Shown piece after piece: positions 48,504 through 60,299 of a stretch of 64,000 nucleotides of DNA (its first letter is position 1; the number at the start of each line of letters is the position of its first letter). The notes beneath the pieces were generated by a model. The model saw only the letters and a list, made by a program, of their open reading frames with translations. It did no database searches and was not told the origin of the DNA. The stretch covers positions 174,453,928 to 174,517,927 of the forward strand of contig JBOZIK010000001.1 in assembly GCA_051453625.1 (NCBI GenBank). Reading direction: 5' to 3'. Source of the DNA: Welwitschia mirabilis. Lineage: Eukaryota; Gnetophyta; Gnetopsida; Welwitschiales. A program made the translations under genes and the position numbers.

Positions 48504-48710
48504 TCACTACCTCATTAGGTGATTTATGGGGTCCATTGCCTCATTTAGTGATCTATGGATTTCTCCTATTCTCATACTCCATTACCACATTTAGGAATAT
48601 GTGGAGCCCACTGCCTCATTTAACTATCTGTGGTTCTATCAATTCCACTATCTCATTCAGCAATCTATGGGTTTTCACATTTCATTGCCTCATCTAGCAT
48701 TCTGTGAAAT
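48504..48710 (-). repeat. Tandem array inside the Del-like LTR
   Basis: Six units of about 30-47 bp share the core ctcatttagnnatctgtgg, each usually preceded by cca.tgc or cca.ta. The same array is at 55425-55640 in LTR 2, so it is part of the LTR design and not a later event. Confidence 0.8.
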
Positions 48711-49524
48711 TCCCATTTTCATAAGATCTATGATTCAAGATATCATAAGAAGATGTAATAATAAGATATATTACCAAGATGTAAATTCTCAATAAGAGTA
48801 TACTTTGGATTGTAATCACACTCAACTTCTAAGAGATTTATTAAGAAAAGAATAAAAAATCATACCCATGATTAGGATCAGTACTTAAAATGGTAAAACA
48901 AACACCGAATTAAACCTTAAATTGTATGCAAGAATAATGAAGAAAATAGAGATGTAAGTAGAGAACTGTATAAAGATGCATATAAGATTTGAGAACAAAA
49001 TAGAACCACAAAAAGATGCAAGAATTAAATAAGAACATATCCAAAATTGGATTTGAGACTTGTAAAATTTTGAAGACTTTAAGGCTTTTAAGGATTCCAA
49101 GACTCTGATGCTTTCCAAGCTCCAAGTTATGAAATCACCAAGATTCAATTACAGAAAATTTCTAAAAAATATGCAAATAAAATAATAAGGAAGTTATATA
49201 TATAGCAAGACGATGTAGGGATATGAAGAGACTCAGGAATATGAAGAGACACTATCCTAAAAAATAAGATGGTAAAGATTCAATAACCCCTAATCATTAC
49301 TTTGCCTAGCCAATGGATGCATATAATACTTCATCATAAGAATAATTTCTTATTTTTCTAAAACATAATTGTAAAAAGATGCCTACATAAGTTACAAGAT
49401 TTAAGTTCTTTGGAAGAAAACAAGTTAGTTACATCATAATCTAATCTATTCAAATTCTGAAATAATCATTACTATTAACTCCATCAGAGAACAAAGAGAT
49501 GCCAAAAGTTCAAGAGCATGCACT

Positions 49525-49602
49525 ATTTTTCTGTAGTAAGAAAAGACTACAAAAATAATATTATTTTTTCTGTAGTAAGAAAAGACTACAAAAATAATAT
49601 TA
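49525..49602 (-). repeat. 39-bp tandem duplication
   Basis: Unit 49525-49563 is repeated at 49564-49602 with one mismatch (ttctgtagtaagaaaagac...). LTR 2 has a single diverged unit near 56465-56505, so the duplication arose in LTR 1 after the two separated. Confidence 0.9.
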
Positions 49603-49829
49603 CTAACTATAATATTTATAAGAAAATAAAGCATTTAACATAATAATTATAGAAAAACAAGTCTTCAAAAAATAAAGAATTACATATCAAATAATAATAT
49701 GCTAATAAATAAAGAATAAATAATGAATACATTGATTAAATTAGCTTAGTAGGTCTTCCTAAATAAAATTTATTTTTTATTTAATTATTTAGGCTAAATC
49801 CTTAAACCTTTAAAACTCTAGATGTGACA

Positions 49830-49849
49830 TTTCTCCACCTCTTAAAAAG
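49830..49849 (-). promoter_or_regulatory. Polypurine tract of the Del-like element
   Basis: The minus strand reads ctttttaagaggtggagaaa directly before the LTR start TGTCAC. Upstream on the minus strand a short frame ends SSEDKTF and a stop, resembling the usual Pol end of Del/Tekay elements just before the tract. Confidence 0.65.
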
Positions 49850-49955
49850 TTTTATCCTCAGAACTAAAAAAAGAAGGCATAGGTTTCACTATAATACATT
49901 TATAATAGCTTCCATATCTGTATCTATTAATTATAGCTCCTACATATTTGGTTGT

Positions 49956-50437
49956 NNNNNNNNNNNNNNNNNNNNNNNNNNNNNNNNNNNNNNNNNNNNN
50001 NNNNNNNNNNNNNNNNNNNNNNNNNNNNNNNNNNNNNNNNNNNNNNNNNNNNNNNNNNNNNNNNNNNNNNNNNNNNNNNNNNNNNNNNNNNNNNNNNNNN
50101 NNNNNNNNNNNNNNNNNNNNNNNNNNNNNNNNNNNNNNNNNNNNNNNNNNNNNNNNNNNNNNNNNNNNNNNNNNNNNNNNNNNNNNNNNNNNNNNNNNNN
50201 NNNNNNNNNNNNNNNNNNNNNNNNNNNNNNNNNNNNNNNNNNNNNNNNNNNNNNNNNNNNNNNNNNNNNNNNNNNNNNNNNNNNNNNNNNNNNNNNNNNN
50301 NNNNNNNNNNNNNNNNNNNNNNNNNNNNNNNNNNNNNNNNNNNNNNNNNNNNNNNNNNNNNNNNNNNNNNNNNNNNNNNNNNNNNNNNNNNNNNNNNNNN
50401 NNNNNNNNNNNNNNNNNNNNNNNNNNNNNNNNNNNNN
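49956..50437. other. Assembly gap, 482 N
   Basis: This hides the region where the end of pol of the Del-like element would be expected. Confidence 0.95.
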
Positions 50438-51309
50438 TGTAAGACATTTTTTCCCCTTTGTTGTAAACCCAAAGATCAGAACTTAAAAAGCCACTTTAAA
50501 ATAGTAATGAAGTACACTTGTAGAAGAATAAGAGATGGACGATGACATTTTGAGCAAAAAGACCTTCAAATGAGTGATAAAGCATAAAGATGTTTTACTT
50601 GTAAGATTACCATATAAAACTAGAAAGTTATCACTATATCTCTCACCAAAGCTATTAGCTGTAAGAGAGTTGCTTGATATCAATGATGCAATATCCAATA
50701 AAATCAAGTGGTGAAATCATAAAATCACAAAAATATCTTCCTATAGCATTTCTTAGACTTATATAGTACTACTTCTAATTTAAGCTCTTTATTTGAGAAA
50801 ATCATAATTGGTAGAGGATGCATAAAGTTATTTTAGATTTTTATCCTTCTATCATTATCATGATTTTCCTGCTTTGCTCTTTTTTTTTCCTTTCTAAAGT
50901 ACAACTTACTAAAGTTTTTTATTTTTTTCATAGAACATAAAGATGTTTATGAACAATGGATGAGTGGAGTTATAGGAGATGATTTGCCATTATATTGATA
51001 AAATAAATACCTTATGTATGGATGATATTCCTACATACTATCAAAATATGAAAATTAGAAGGAAAAAAGAAACCCCTTCACATCAAGCATATGACTAAAC
51101 ACACAACTTTACTTTAGTTATTTAAAATTTTAAAGATACCTATAACTTGCAAATCAACCCTATTAACAAACTTGATAGCACATGAAGATAACATCTTTAT
51201 TATAAAAGAAAAATACTAGTAAGTGAGAAAGCTTAAAGTTTGTCTTGATCATAATAATTGTCAGCACTGTTATCTTTTCCTAAGGAAGTAAGAATGTTAA
51301 GACCACAAT
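50438..51309. other. Unassigned DNA beside the hemopexin pseudogene
   Basis: No retroelement motif is seen. A 74-codon open stretch on the minus strand (50483-50707) has a Ser/Leu-rich sequence I cannot place. The block could be the 3' flank of the old hemopexin gene. Confidence 0.4.
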
Positions 51310-51840
51310 ATTTACAAGATAATACATTAAATGAAAGGATAATTTAGAAGGATTTTCTTGACACCACCAATGATGTGTCATGATCATGTTAGGAGCAAAG
51401 TTGATTAGGGCATAGGAATCTCCTTTAAATATGTAAGCCTTATCCTTCCTCTGAGAAGAAAATGCTGCATTAATTTCATCCTCAAAGATGATGCCTTTTA
51501 AGTTAGAAAATCCTTCAATGATGAGCTTGTCACATGGATGATGAGACACCCATTAGGCCCATAGTTTATGAGAATGTATTGGTTGTATTTAAAGACATAA
51601 GCTTTATTCATTGATTTTACCATAAACATGACATCGATTTTGCATTAAAAAATCATTTCTTTTAAATAAGAAAAGACCTTACTGATGATCATCAGACCTT
51701 TTACTATCTAGCCATTTGTGGTATTTGGTGCATAACTTATCAAAGCACAGAGATTCCTAGAGAAGATGTAGGCTTTAAGCTCATTGAATTATGATTAGAA
51801 AGCATACTTAATGTTGTATTTTCTAAATGATATAAACTAA
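51310..51840 (-). pseudogene. Albumin-2-like hemopexin-repeat protein, truncated pseudogene
   Basis: Plant albumin-2 (PA2-type) proteins are about 230 residues with four hemopexin repeats forming a propeller. Here about 177 codons covering repeats 2 to 4 are readable on the minus strand. FNELKAYIFSRNLCALISYA starts the first visible repeat. IDVMFMVKSMNKAYVFKYNQ and YILINYGPN form the next. INAAFSSQRKDKAYIFKGDS and YALINFAPN form the last (inside open stretch 51280-51549). The protein end is recognisable as GVKKILLNYPFI. Each repeat keeps the D/N-A-A/M-F ... A-Y-[IV]-F-x-x-x-x-[YC]-x-L-I-x-[YF]-x-P pattern. Repeat 1 and the start are missing. Four in-frame stops and two frame changes make it dead. 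No intron is visible; the family has few or none, so this does not prove retroposition. It is the only non-transposon coding remnant recognised in the window. Confidence 0.85.
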
Positions 51841-53761
51841 ACTATAATAAACTACTTTATAGAACTATAGTATAGAAAAAGGCTAGAGAATTCATAACAA
51901 GAATCATGTAAAACTCTCCCTAAAAGAAACTAGTTAATTCCTAATCCTCAAAGAGAGAGAATATTTTATTCATTGGATAGAAAGACTAGTCTTGACAAAG
52001 TATTTATTATTTCATAAATGTCTGATACTTTTGATTTATTAGGTTCCATAGTAGAAATTAATTTAAGAGGGAAACTATGTAGATTTAAATGATTATTTTA
52101 GTGATTTTTTCCTTGTTGTAATATTTTGTCCATTCTTTTCATTGCAAAAATTAGTCCATCAATGGTGTTTTCAAGTCAGTAAACATCTTTCATGTTACTT
52201 GTTATGATGTTGTCTTTCATTACCAGTATTTAAGCCAAATACATGATAAGACCTTCAAACTGTAATTGTGGATAGACTGGCTAGATATCCAAAAACATCA
52301 AGCACTGTCACATATGTCCTATGTCTTACATCCATTTTCCAATGTCATTATATGTCTATATCGAAATGTCTTTGTAGAGAGAGATGAACATAAACCAATT
52401 TGAAATGAAATCAGAAGTAATACCTTCCTTTACTACAAGAACATATTATAGTTGTATTAATGTTGCAAGGGCATGTTGATGTTTAAGATGCCCTATATTT
52501 CAAATTTTCTAATTTCCATCTTTATCTGTGTGGCTACTACTGCTTCATCTAGTTATCATCTACCTAGTTTTAAGTATTTTATTGAATTTCCTTAATTTAA
52601 AACCAAGGAATAATCAAGATCATTTTCTTTTACATGGCATCATAAGGCTTTCTACATTCAATCATTTATGGCAAAACATCTAGAATTGCTACTAACATAG
52701 CTTCTTTGCTTATATTTTCATTATTCTCAATGGAACTTCTAGCTATAGGCTTTGAATATTTTGTGTTAGATAGAGTCAGGGATAAAATTTAAAATAGCAC
52801 ATAAGTAGACTTTTCTTTTGTGATTTTGATGGTAGGTAAATGGATGAAAAAGATTCTTCTTAATGTAGCACAAGGCCATGGAAATTAAGGTAAGAACATA
52901 AAATTATTAAAACTAAACTACTATGTAGAAGTAGATCTTTATGAGTCTTCTAGTTTAAGATGCTACTAGGATGCCCTTACTTACATGTCAAGGAAAAAAT
53001 ATTTGTGGTTATAGGTCAGAAAGTCTATTTATGCTTCAATAAATTTCTTCACAAAAATAGCAAGATTTTGAAAGTACTATCTTTCCTTCATAATTGGTTA
53101 GAGATCTTATTTAAATATAACTACTTCAGAAGAGCTATAAGATAGATTTGACATTTATTGTAAAAGTCCTAAACTTCAAGTACTTTTGTGTGTAAAGGTT
53201 TCTCAGAAATTTATCAAAACTAAAAATCATAGAGTGAATAAAGAAAATCCCTTGAGAGTTTGGTAAATCGATCTAAATTACTTGGAAATGAAAGTGTAAT
53301 TAAATAAATTAAATGCATTAATAAGTCTAGAAATCACATAAACAGATTGAAAATAATCAACTGGATGCTATAACATCAAAAGAAATGATCACTACATTGG
53401 CCTCTGCTCCAGCAAACGCAAGAAGAAAAGACTAAGGAAAGTAAAGACAAAACTCTAGAAATGATGCATGTGATAACTAATGAGAGCTAGAACAAAGGGA
53501 AAAAAAAGTAGGGATAATGTGCTTGACTCAAAATTCCAAAAATTAACAAAGGGTTATGGTTGGAAAAGCATCATGATTATCCTCTCTTAGAGGAAGTTGT
53601 AGAAAAGAATAATGATAAAAATGATAGTAAAATGAGGAACAACCTATCCTTTCTCTTTATTCATCTCTCTCTCTCTCTCTATCACACACACATACATACA
53701 CACATACAAAACTTGATTATTTATAACTTTTTATTATCTTTTCCAACTAATATTACAACCT
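51841..53761. other. Unassigned DNA with a dinucleotide microsatellite
   Basis: No recognised domain. A short minus-strand frame near 52150-52190 (LENTIDGLIFAMKRMDKIL) looks protein-like but is not identified. A (CT)n/(CA)n-rich stretch lies at 53668-53707. The open frame 52960-53145 on the plus strand has no recognisable family. Confidence 0.45.
53668..53707 (+). repeat. Compound CT/CA microsatellite
   Basis: About seven ct units, then a run of ca units with two at interruptions (cacacacacatacatacac). Confidence 0.9.
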
Positions 53762-53986
53762 NNNNNNNNNNNNNNNNNNNNNNNNNNNNNNNNNNNNNNN
53801 NNNNNNNNNNNNNNNNNNNNNNNNNNNNNNNNNNNNNNNNNNNNNNNNNNNNNNNNNNNNNNNNNNNNNNNNNNNNNNNNNNNNNNNNNNNNNNNNNNNN
53901 NNNNNNNNNNNNNNNNNNNNNNNNNNNNNNNNNNNNNNNNNNNNNNNNNNNNNNNNNNNNNNNNNNNNNNNNNNNNNNNNNNNNNN
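53762..53986. other. Assembly gap, 225 N
   Basis: This hides the sense 3' end (about 100 bp) of LTR 2 and any primer-binding site beside it. Confidence 0.95.
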
Positions 53987-56731
53987 TTTTGATAGTTTTA
54001 GAAAAGAAAATAATAGTGAGATCATGAAATTTCACCTAAAGGAATCCATTTAATTTAACAAGAAATATAGAAATCAAGTTTCTTAAGATTTAATAATTCA
54101 AAAGGGGCACCAAGAATATGCAATAGTATGATTTATAATAATATGATTACTTTTAAAGATACTAAATGGGATCCATAATTCATAATAGAAGACTAGTGAT
54201 AGATGGTTAAAGAAATGGTGTGGGTCATGCATTAGAATGAAATTTAGCCAAAAAAACAAAACAAAATAAACTAAATCATTAAAGTAATATTAATTCAAAG
54301 TCATAAATTATAATAGAGGTGGCCATAATAACTATATCTTCTTTGTAGATCTTTAATTGGTGACAACATCCTCCTTTCTTATTATCATTTAAAGTTATCC
54401 CACCATTTACCTCAATAATCACCCTTAAGAAGTTATAATATAAGAAGGAGTAGGCTATTAATTAAAATAATTTAAATAATTATGATAGGGCTCCCTTTCC
54501 CCTAGTGGTTCTTCTTTAATTAAAAGACCCTTTTATAATATATTTTCTTTTCTTGTTTTAGACATCCTTCATTCTTTAAATTAACATCACATTTATCTAT
54601 ATAACATCATGTTATGACATGCAATAAATAAACTTTCTAACAATGGCTTTTCATATGATTCTCATGTGGACCTCTACTCTATTACAGTTCCATATAATTA
54701 AATGTTCCTTCTTTTTATGTTATATAAAATAATATACTATAAAGAATGATGAGGTATCATCTAGTATAAAAATTTTTTCCTAACCTAATACAACCCTATA
54801 ATAATTATATTAGAAGTATGTAATATTTTAAACATTTTATAATTATAAAAAAATCAATGAATTAAGATATATATAAAATTCTATTTATATTTCATTTATT
54901 TATATAATAAGTTATATTTAAGATTATATAATTAGAATATACAAGTTTAGCAAGACAATTTCATAAGAACAATTTATCACATTTTCTATTACAATTTCAA
55001 AAAAGATAAACATCATGAAACTACAATATACATAATTCAAGTTTCAAAGTATTTCTAAGATCACAAAATAATTATAACATCGAGATATCCAAGATCCATG
55101 ATAAGATTATGGGTTTAAAACTTCATATATAATTTTACAAACATAAACTAGAAAAATAATCTCCACTCCATTATGCCCTCCTCATTAATTAATTTATGTT
55201 TGAAGAAGTCCTAGTTTTTCCACATATTTAACATAAGAATATGAAGTGAAAACCATGGAATCTTCACAGCTCCTAGTATAACCTAGATAAGGCAAGATAA
55301 GATTAAAGAATTTCAAGTCTCAAAATAGATAAGGAAAAAATTCAGATTTCTAAGTAATGAACTTATGAAAATGATATGAGAATAACTAGTTTTCTATTAA
55401 ATCTTTCATATATATATTTATTTTCCTCCACTTCCTCATTTGGTGATTTGTGTAATCCACTACCTCATTTAATGATCTGTGAATGTCTTATATTCTCATA
55501 CTTCACTTCTTCATTTGATGATCTGTGGAGTCCACTTCCTCATTTAGTGATCTGTGATTCTACCAATTCCATTACCTCATTTGACAATTAGTGTGTTCTC
55601 ACATTCCACTACCTTATTTGGCAATTTGTGGAATTCTCATTTCCATAAGATCTATGATTTAAGATATCATAAGGAGATGTAAGAATAAGATATATTACCA
55701 AGACATAAACTCTCAGTAAGAGTATACTTTGAATTGCAATCATACCAACTTCTAAAAGATTTATTAAGAAAAAAAAAATAAAAACCCATACTCATAACTA
55801 GGATTACTACTCAATTTTATTGAGAAAGTGGTAAAATAAATACCTAATTAAATCATAAAATACGAGCAAGAATAATGAATAAAATAGAGATGCAAGTAAA
55901 GAATCATATAAAGATACATATAAGATTTAAGAATAAAATAAGACCACACAAAGATGCAAGAATTAAATAAGACCATACCGAAAATTGGATGTAAGACTTA
56001 TAAAATTTTGAAGACTTTAAGGATTTTAAGGATTCTAATACTTCAATGCTTTCCAAACTCCAAGTTATGAAATTGGAAAAATCCAATCACAGATGTTTTC
56101 TAAAAAATATACAAATAAAAGAAGAAGAAGTCCTATTTATAGTAAGAGGACATCGGGATATGATAAAGAGACATGAGGATATGAAGATATACTATCTTGA
56201 AAAAGAAGATGGTAAAGATTTCATAACTCCTAATCCTTACTTTGCCTAATCATTAGGTGCATATAATGTTTCATCATAATCATAACTACTTGTTTTGCCC
56301 AATAATAATCATGAAAAAGATGCTTGCATAAGTAAAAAGATTTAAGTTTTTTAGTAGAAGATAAGCTAGTCATATGGTAATATCATCTTTTCAAATTTCA
56401 AAATAATTATTACTGTTAACTCCATAAGCCAAGAAAGAAATGTCAAAATTTTAAGAACATGCCATTATTTTTGCCCTAATAAGAAAAGAATACAAAAATA
56501 ATATTATTAATTACAATAGTTATAAGAAAAGAAAGAATTTAAAATAATATTATAGCAAAAAAAGTCTTTACAAAATAAAGAATTACATCTTAAATTATAA
56601 TATGCTAATAAATAAAGAATAAGTAAAGAATACAACAATTAAATTAGCTTAGTAGATTCCACTAGATAAAATTTATTTTTATTTAATTATTTAAGCTAAA
56701 TCTTTATACCTTTAAAAATCTAGGCGTCACA
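53987..56731 (-). repeat. Del/Tekay-like LTR 2, uninterrupted copy
   Basis: 2745 visible bp matching LTR 1 (36889-37432 and 47605-49829). In sense it starts TGTGACGCCTAG at 56731, close to the TGTGACGCC start typical of such LTRs. It reads aattaaaagacccttttataat where LTR 1 carries the 10-kb complex. Right of it there is no polypurine tract but repeat B, so it is the outer 5' LTR of a minus-strand element. The array of ctcattt..gatctgtgg units is at 55425-55640. Confidence 0.75.
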
Positions 56732-59700
56732 CTTTAAAATTATGAATTTTTGGAAATTTTTTAGGATTTCATAAAGGTTTGAAACATGTACTTTCAAAGT
56801 GGTAACATTTGAACTTTTGATTAAATAAGGTATTAATAGTCATAATTTTACATTATTTTTTGAACTATAATACTGCACTTAGAGGAATTTTTGTACTTTT
56901 TAGTTGATAGGGACCTCAAACATTTAATGAGCCTAAAATGATACATTATGATTAAGTTTGAGATTATTCATGATGATTATGATTAGAAGGTTGAGAATGA
57001 GGATGAAAATATAGAGCATGGAGGAACACTTTAACCTATTAGCTCTATAAATGATCCATAATCCCTTTTCCATTATCATATCTAATCCACTAGATAATGC
57101 AACGATTTTAACTCATTTTAACATGGAATGCATGGAATTAGATGACATCAAAAACTTTTATAACATTAGTACTTGGAAGCTTACATCCCAAGAGCTATAA
57201 TTTGCACATTTCTAGTTATTTTTGAGTCAAATTTGATTTTATCATGTAGTGTAAGTTATAGGAGAAAAAACTTTAATTAACTTAACTTATAAAAGTTGAG
57301 GTAGTTATTTTTCAAACTATGTATAGTGCTACAGTGCCATTTCAATGAGTAAATTAGTACTACAACACCATGAAATAGTTTATACCATGTTCACATGTGG
57401 GACATGCGAAAATGTGATGGCTTTGGTTTTGATTTAAAACTAATTCAAGTACACTTATGAAGACCCTCTTAATGCCCAAAGTCATATGATAATGTTACTA
57501 TATTATTTTATACCATTCTAATATGGTTCAAGCCATTCTCAAGTATTAGAAAGAGATTTTCTACCACATTTCTCTCACATTTCTTTACTTCAAAGTTGAT
57601 TTCTTCTTTATATCAATTTTTGAAGTCTTATACACTCTTCATTAACATCTTTTATTGTTACATAAACTTATTTTTAGACTCTTGAATCCTTTTACATTAA
57701 ATTTTCTATCATATTTTCTCCCATTCTATCCATCTGAAGGGCATTGTAGAGGTGGTAAAGTGCATGTGATCAGGCAGTGCAGGAGGAGACAAAGGCATCA
57801 AATATTGTGAATAATTTGATTGAAGACTAATGAAAAGGATTTTGCATTTATTTGAAACTAATAATTGTTCTTTTTTTTATATTTTTATGCTTTTGATTAC
57901 TAATTTATGCATTTGTATCATGATTTTCTTTTAATTTAGTTAGACTTCTTATAGCATGTTGCATAATTAGTGTGTGTTAGATTGTTATACATTTAGTACC
58001 TATCATGGAATTATGAAATTTTGCATGACTGGTTAGTCTTTGTTAAAATAAATCATCTATTATACTCATCTTCTCTCTCTTTTCCTCGTTTCTTCTCATT
58101 TTCTAGTATATTTTCTCATGATTCCACCTTTCTTTTAAGGCAAATCATGATAAATTTCTATTTTATCCATTTCAGTAGTAGTATATTAAATTATAAATTT
58201 TTTTATTTATAGTTTTTTGAGATCAAAATTATTTCTATTTGAATGAATTATTCTCTCTTCTTTCTTTTGTTCTCAAAATTAAAGCAAAATAGTGGACTAT
58301 AGTGGTTATTTTGGTCAAAACTCATTTTTTGCAACTCTAATGGTTTTGAAATTTTATTAATAGCATTCTTTCATGATTTAGCAACTTTTATCCTTAATTT
58401 TTTAGAATCCAAATTCGGCCTCTAAGACCCCTTTTTCAGCCATTTATAGTTAAATTTATAGTTTTACTTAGAAAGACTTCTAAAATGTCAAATCTTAATT
58501 TTCTCAATATTGCAAAGTAAATTTCTCTATCATTATTTACATGTTTTTAGATATTCCAAATTCTATCAGTTAGTATTTTTATGTACTTTTATAATATGTA
58601 ATCCATTATTTCTAAAGTTTTATAGTTTTCTTACTATTATTGATCAAAGTAGGATTGACTATAATTTTTATAGTTTTTCTTCGATGAACTGTTTCTATTA
58701 GTTTTAATTGATTCTACTTGATCTTGAATATTTGATTCTAGAAAGTTATTTTAGGATATATAATGATTATTTTAAAGGTTTTGAGATTTTTTAAGTCCAT
58801 TCTTCTAAATTTTCTCTCTCCCTTTTCCTTCTCTTCTTTCTTGTCCTCTTTTTATCAATTAAAATAACTTAAAATTAACTATCGCTGTGATTTCATAAAC
58901 ATTCATATGCTGGTTTTTATCAATTTCTTATTGTTTTATAATTTAATTTAGATGTTTTAATACTTTTATAACTTATTTTATGATAAGTAAATAGTTTTCT
59001 CTCAAGTTAAATATATCAAAATTTAGTGAAAATCTTGTTAAAGTCAAATGGTTTATTATGTCAATTTGAAGAATTTAGCTTTTTAAGTGTTATCTTTTGA
59101 TTCTATAATGTTGTAAATTTTATACAGAATAGAATGTAATGTCTGAATTACTTAATTACATCCATCTTAAATGATTTCAAGTAATGAGTTTTTAAGAAAA
59201 CTTACTTTTTCAAGAAAATAACTTTGATAGCTTTGACTATTTAAATTCTCTTACTTATTTTTTTGAGCTATAATTGATCTTTAGAATCTTAGTGTATTTT
59301 TAGAAAAGATTATTTCTTTTCAGTTTATTATATTTTCTTTTTTACATCTTATGAAATTAAGCTTTTCCACAGGTAATTTATTATGATAATTATAAATCAT
59401 GCGTTATAATTACTTGCATGTCATGTGAAAGACATAATTTTTTTATCATGTAAAGTGATAGTTTGATAAGATAATATTAATATTTCTATGTGAATTCATG
59501 CCAAGCATTTTATCGGATTGATACTTATGTGTTTTCGCTATATACGTGATTCATCCTAGGAGACCTCTTTATGCTTTAATTTAAATTATTTGTACTTAAA
59601 CATTCCTTTTCTTAGTTGAATAATCATTTCAAGTATACATTTATTTTTGTGAAGGCTTAAAGCATGATCTTATCATTTTAAAAATTGAGTTTTTAGTTTG

Positions 59701-59770
59701 TTTACAAAGCTTTAAAGATTTGAAGAAAGTGGCAAATGATCAAAGAATTGATTTATTATTATCATTTTAA
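56732..59770 (+). repeat. Repeat B, inverted partner of repeat A
   Basis: About 3 kb, AT-rich, with no coding frame, aligning with the reverse complement of 28440-31400. Its left edge coincides with the end of LTR 2, so the Del-like element probably inserted into B and cut it. To the right lies a minus-strand gypsy integrase. If B were an LTR read in the same sense as A, it would point the wrong way for that integrase. Confidence 0.55.
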
Positions 59771-59818
59771 TTTTATTTTATGAGTTTATTATTATTTATT
59801 ATACTTATTTTAAATTAT

Positions 59819-59989
59819 GATGGTGAATTGTCCTCCATAGTTTGCACCCTTTTTACTTGGAAACAATGCCATGTCATAGTAAAAACATCTTGTTCAACAT
59901 CTAATTCTTCAACAGGAGGTTCTTTGCCTAGATCAAATGTTATTTCTTCTAGAACTGCATTTATAAAACTTGAAGTTTGATGAAAAATC
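59819..59989 (-). pseudogene. Short unidentified frame (about 57 codons)
   Basis: The minus strand reads openly from about 59989 (TSSFINAVLEEITFDLGKEP, then a Trp-containing segment TMTWHCFQVKRVQTMEDN) to a stop near 59819. The acidic, protein-like composition is unusual for this area. It lies 300 bp downstream (in sense) of the gypsy integrase and could be a 3' frame of that element. The family is not recognised. Confidence 0.35.
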
Positions 59990-60299
59990 CCATATTATTA
60001 AAATGGTTAAAGTGGATAAAATGCTAAGATTAGTTAATCATTTAGTTTATTATGATTATTGTCTTCTAGCTGATTCATGATTTACCTTCAAAAGTGTGTT
60101 GGTAATGTTGTATATAATTCTATTAGCTATGTTTTAAATGGCTTAATAATATGAAATTCCTTCTCATCTCCTTTTCTAAAAACTCATAATTCTACTAAAG
60201 AAAAAACATGAAATCCATGTCATAAAATATAATAAATGAGATTGATAAATATGTTTGACACATCATTATAAAGGTAAATAATTGATAAATAAAAGCATA

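Larger units (their letters stand above)
47605..49829 (-). repeat. Del/Tekay-like LTR 1, right part (sense 5' end)
   Basis: The remaining 2225 bp of LTR 1, matching 54526-56731 throughout. In sense it starts TGTCACATCTAGAG at 49829. It contains a six-unit internal array (48504-48710) and a 39-bp tandem duplication (49525-49602) that is absent from LTR 2. The total LTR length with 36791-37432 is about 2.87 kb, long as in the Del/Tekay group. Confidence 0.75.

Noticed and set aside
48885-49148. Two overlapping minus-strand frames, also at 55904-56086
   Set aside because: Both lie at the same place in the two Del-like LTRs and are hydrophobic low-complexity readings, not a conserved protein.
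49824-50545. Long open frames of about 160-220 codons on both strands
   Set aside because: They are open only because they run through 482 N. The same holds for frames over the gaps at 13951, 41060 and 53762.
50483-50707. Minus-strand frame as a further hemopexin repeat
   Set aside because: None of the A-Y-[IV]-F or L-I-x-[YF]-x-P signatures is present.
53560-53761. Plus-strand frame beginning EKHHDYPLLEEVVEKNN as a gene start
   Set aside because: It soon runs into a CT/CA microsatellite and then N; no family recognised.
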